Source of the DNA: an uncultured Paenibacillaceae bacterium
Lineage (GTDB): Bacteria; Bacillota; Bacilli; Aneurinibacillales; Aneurinibacillaceae
NCBI GenBank assembly: GCA_937874515.1
Contig: CALNBV010000236.1
Coordinates: 3,203 to 67,202 of the forward strand
Direction of reading: 5' to 3'
Length of the DNA: 64,000 nt
Every line of letters begins with the position of its first letter. The stretch's first letter is position 1. Shown piece after piece: positions 61,905 to 64,000 of this stretch. The notes under the pieces were generated by a model. The model was given only the letters and a program-made list of their open reading frames with translations, did not search any database and had not been told where the DNA came from. A program made the translations under genes and the position numbers.

Positions 61905-62462
61905 TTAGATTTTCTTACGTTTTAGTAACTTCGTCAAGGTTTTTACTATTCCCTTATAGAAGAGGGTTGTCCGTTTTCCTATCCATTTACCGAGAAATTT
62001 CCCCAGTTTTAGTAGGGGGAAAGCAATCCATTTTGATATGGTTGTTATTATTTTAATTAACCATTTCACCACTGTTAAAAGAAAAGTAAAAAGGGAGATC
62101 ACCGGGGCAATAAGTAATACTTTCGTCATCTTTACTAAAGTACGGTATATCGTAAGGGTGATCTGTATTATTTTCTTTAAAAGGGTACCATACATTTCCC
62201 GGAAGGAAAGAAGATAAACGATTGTGCCAATGCCTAACCCTAGAAAAATATAAATGCGAACAATTCCTTCATTTACCCGGAGAAGGGTACCAAAAACAAG
62301 GAAAGTAGCACTAATCCAAAATAATAAATCACAAATCCAAATTAACCATTTCTTCATTTTATACATCCGCTCAAAAATGCGGTATGTATCATAGAAAATC
62401 CCCATCAGGAATCCACAAAATACCATGGAAAGGAGAGTTAATGCCTGCCCGGAAATCGTCAC
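61905..62462 (-). CDS. yabQ: Spore cortex biosynthesis protein YabQ
   Basis: 185 residues with about four hydrophobic segments in the first half (GQALTLLSMVFCGFLMGIFYDTYR) and a basic C-terminal half. YabQ is a mother-cell protein of the spore membrane needed for cortex formation in B. subtilis. The GTG start overlaps the yabP stop codon by 4 nt (GTGA), so translation is coupled. The C-terminal tail is low in complexity (repeated K, T and L) and poorly conserved. Confidence 0.9.
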   Translation of the reverse strand: MTISGQALTLLSMVFCGFLMGIFYDTYRIFERMYKMKKWLIWICDLLFWISATFLVFGTLLRVNEGIVRIYIFLGLGIGTIVYLLSFREMYGTLLKKIIQITLTIYRTLVKMTKVLLIAPVISLFTFLLTVVKWLIKIITTISKWIAFPLLKLGKFLGKWIGKRTTLFYKGIVKTLTKLLKRKKI

Positions 62463-62755
62463 TTAAAGATTCGGCCAAATATTCCTTTGGCCTTTTCCCC
62501 ATGGGTTGTTTCATCAATATATTCCATGGCAAAAACAACTCCTTCGATGGAGACCTGCCCCGTTTCTAAACTTAAGTTTTTCATATGAAGATTTTTCCCC
62601 TTTATGGTAAGGAATCCCGCTTCGGTTTGTAAGAGGAATTCTTCATGATCAAAGCTCTCAACTTTTAATACACCACTTATATCAAGTTTTTTGCGATTCA
62701 CCATAACCACTTCATGTCGTATTACCTTTTTCTGATTTGGGCCGGATTCCATCAT
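62459..62755 (-). CDS. yabP: Sporulation protein YabP
   Basis: 98 residues from the ATG at 62755 with AAAGGAGG upstream; the next codon is also ATG, and the open frame beyond it runs into a terminator. The beta-rich domain has VVMVNRKKLDISGVLKVESFD and EEFLLQTEAGFLTIKGKNLH, the YabP/YqfC-family core. YabP is needed for the spore coat/cortex in Bacillus and is expressed in the mother cell. Paired with yabQ. Confidence 0.93.
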   Translation of the reverse strand: MMESGPNQKKVIRHEVVMVNRKKLDISGVLKVESFDHEEFLLQTEAGFLTIKGKNLHMKNLSLETGQVSIEGVVFAMEYIDETTHGEKAKGIFGRIFK

Positions 62756-62810
62756 AGCGGTACAACCTCCTTTTTTGTACCATACTATGGTCAAAAACAA
62801 TGGTTTAGAA

Positions 62811-62842
62811 CAAAAAAAAAACAACGCACCATAGGCGTTGTT
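62811..62842 (-). terminator. Terminator after rqcP
   Basis: ACAACGC and GCGTTGT form a 7-bp stem, extended by A-T pairs, around CTATGGT, followed by a run of nine or ten T. It separates the yabN-rqcP unit from the sporulation genes yabP-yabQ. Confidence 0.88.
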
Positions 62843-62862
62843 TCATTGTTTTTATAGACCAT

Positions 62863-63150
62863 TTACCAGATATTTATTTCTTCAGGACCTTCTTTGGGAA
62901 TCTCTTTTTCTTCTATTAATTCATACATGCCTGCTGCTTCTTCTTTTTTTGTGGTATCTAACAGCTTTTCCACACGAATTGTAACGATTTTTCTCCCAAA
63001 ACGAATAGTAAGCAAATCCCCTACTTTCACATCCGAACTGGATTTGGCCACCTGGTCATTTAGTGAAACCCTTCCCTGGTCACATACCTCTTTAGCAATG
63101 GTTCTCCGTTTAATGAGGCGGGATACCTTAAGGAATTTATCAAGTCTCAT
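62863..63150 (-). CDS. rqcP: S4-domain ribosome quality-control factor RqcP (YabO)
   Basis: 95 residues with an S4 RNA-binding domain: MRLDKFLKVSRLIKRRTIAKEVCDQGRVSLND. This is the Hsp15-like family; in B. subtilis RqcP acts with RqcH in adding alanine tails to stalled nascent chains on 50S subunits. The C-terminal 20 residues are acidic (EEKEIPKEGPEE). It lies 3 bp after the yabN-type gene. Confidence 0.93.
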   Translation of the reverse strand: MRLDKFLKVSRLIKRRTIAKEVCDQGRVSLNDQVAKSSSDVKVGDLLTIRFGRKIVTIRVEKLLDTTKKEEAAGMYELIEEKEIPKEGPEEINIW

Positions 63151-63153
63151 GGG

Positions 63154-64000
63154 TTATTCCCCTTTCTCTTTTCTTTTTCCCTCTTGATAAACCTCTTCCA
63201 TTTCTTCAAGGGTTGATTTCTCCAGACTTTTTCCTGCCTGCTGAAATTTCCTTTCTATATAAGCAAACCGTCGTTTGAACTTTAGATTACTTAGGGACAG
63301 TGCTTCTTCCGGGTCAATTTTTACGAAGCGGGAAAGATTCACTAAAGCGAAGAGAAGATCCCCGAATTCTTCCTTTTTGTCCTGGTCTGTGATCGCTTGA
63401 TTGAATTCATCCCATTCTTCTAACACTTTTGCCCTAACCAGATCCATTGAATCCCAATCAAATCCTACAGTGGCCGCTTTCTTTTGCAATTTAAGAGCGG
63501 TGAGAAGGGCTGTTAAATCTGGAGGTAATCCATCCAATAAGGACTTTACTTCAATTCCCTTTGCCTTTTTTTCTTCCGCCTTAATTGCCTGCCAGTTTTG
63601 CAGTGCTTCCTCTGCATCGTTAGCTCCCATTTCCCCAAATACATGAGGATGTCTGCGAAGCAGCTTCTCATTTAATGTTGCGATTACATCATCTATGGTG
63701 AATAACCCTTCTTCTTCGGCCATTTGGGAATGAAGGAGGATTTGCATCAATAAATCTCCCAGTTCCTCACACATGGCTTCCGGGTCATTTTCGTCAATGG
63801 TTTCTAATACTTCACAGGTTTCTTCGATTAAATTTTTCCGTATGGATTGATGGGTCTGTTCCCGGTCCCATGGACAACCCTCTGGACTGCGAAGTATTTG
63901 CACAATTTCTTTTAAACGCCAGAATTGTTTGTTCAAAACAACATTGTCATCGGTAGGAGGAACATATACCGTTGTTAAATTAGAATACCCGGTTAACCGG
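63154..64000 (-). CDS. YabN-type nucleotide pyrophosphohydrolase, C-terminal MazG part (cut by window edge)
   Basis: The frame stays open to the window edge, so the gene begins outside. Just before the MazG region it reads LTTVYVPPTDD, the joint seen in YabN proteins that fuse an N-terminal tetrapyrrole (uroporphyrin-III/cobalamin) methylase-like domain to MazG. The MazG domain has LRSPEGCPWDREQTHQSIRK, LIEETCEVLETIDE and EELGDLLMQILLHSQ with the metal-binding EExxE and EExxD motifs, plus a second copy of the fold (KEEFGDLLFALVNLSRF). MazG hydrolyses NTPs to NMP and pyrophosphate. A TTG at 63936 is not likely to be the true start. Confidence 0.9.
   Translation of the reverse strand, partial: RLTGYSNLTTVYVPPTDDNVVLNKQFWRLKEIVQILRSPEGCPWDREQTHQSIRKNLIEETCEVLETIDENDPEAMCEELGDLLMQILLHSQMAEEEGLFTIDDVIATLNEKLLRRHPHVFGEMGANDAEEALQNWQAIKAEEKKAKGIEVKSLLDGLPPDLTALLTALKLQKKAATVGFDWDSMDLVRAKVLEEWDEFNQAITDQDKKEEFGDLLFALVNLSRFVKIDPEEALSLSNLKFKRRFAYIERKFQQAGKSLEKSTLEEMEEVYQEGKRKEKGE

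Noticed and set aside
62756..62824. Longer YabP start at 62824
   Set aside because: The extension reads through the poly-T side of the rqcP terminator; AAAGGAGG and the family start support 62755.
63154..63936. Stand-alone MazG starting at TTG 63936
   Set aside because: The frame is open to the window edge and carries the LTTVYVPP linker of YabN-type fusions just before this codon.
1..64000. CRISPR array, insertion sequences, prophage or defence genes
   Set aside because: No regularly spaced repeats, transposase, integrase or restriction genes were found; gene content is conserved housekeeping throughout.

Overview
The window is a chromosomal housekeeping stretch from an endospore-forming Firmicute of the Bacillales type. 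Evidence for this is spoIIE, yabP, yabQ and sigH, the ctsR-mcsA-mcsB-clpC stress operon, a T-box, an L10 leader, strong GGAGG ribosome binding sites and sigma-A-like promoters. The gene order follows the origin-proximal region of Bacillus and its relatives, read from the minus strand. I cannot name the genus from sequence alone. I see no prophage, insertion sequence, CRISPR array, rRNA or tRNA gene, and no stretch over 300 bases without a gene.

Layout. 1-2700: the start of the pst phosphate uptake operon (pstS, then pstC running off the window) behind a Pho-box-like repeat, and a divergent FtsW/SpoVE-type gene. 2707-6355: a selenium cluster of selD and selA, with the tRNA 2-selenouridine synthase gene divergent from them. 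selD carries an in-frame TGA that reads as selenocysteine, with a SECIS-like hairpin just behind it. 6421-23760: tuf, fusA, rpsG, rpsL, an L7Ae-type gene, rpoC, rpoB, an RsmC-like methyltransferase, rplL, rplJ, rplA, rplK, nusG, secE, rpmG and sigH. 23831-31704: rae1, rlmB, mrnC, cysS, cysE (behind a cysteine T-box), gltX, ispF, ispD and yacL. 31814-40457: carD, pssA, disA, radA and the CtsR regulon operon with its operator. 40544-48391: lysS, greA, dus and the folate/PABA genes folK, folB, folP, pabC, pabA, pabB. 48509-64000: cysK, hslO, coaX, nadC, nadB, nadA, ftsH, hpt, tilS, spoIIE, divIC, yabQ, yabP, rqcP and the C-terminal part of a YabN-type MazG protein.

How the genes work together. 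Most of the window makes the gene-expression machinery (RNA polymerase, ribosomal proteins, elongation factors, aminoacyl-tRNA synthetases, tRNA/rRNA modification) and cofactors (folate, NAD, CoA, cysteine, isoprenoid precursors). It also carries protein quality control (ClpC, FtsH, Hsp33, RqcP) and entry into sporulation (SigH, SpoIIE, YabP/YabQ). SelD makes selenophosphate, which SelA uses to charge tRNA-Sec and MnmH uses to modify tRNA wobble uridines. Because SelD itself appears to need selenocysteine, the pathway would feed back on itself.

The most notable items are the Sec-containing SelD, two similar L1-like leader hairpins before rplK and rplA, a long hairpin before rpsL, a micro-duplication at the start of ctsR, and a spoIIE promoter with the long spacer typical of Spo0A-activated promoters. 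I did not find a wholly new system. Starts were chosen from ribosome binding sites and family N-termini; ambiguous ones are flagged.
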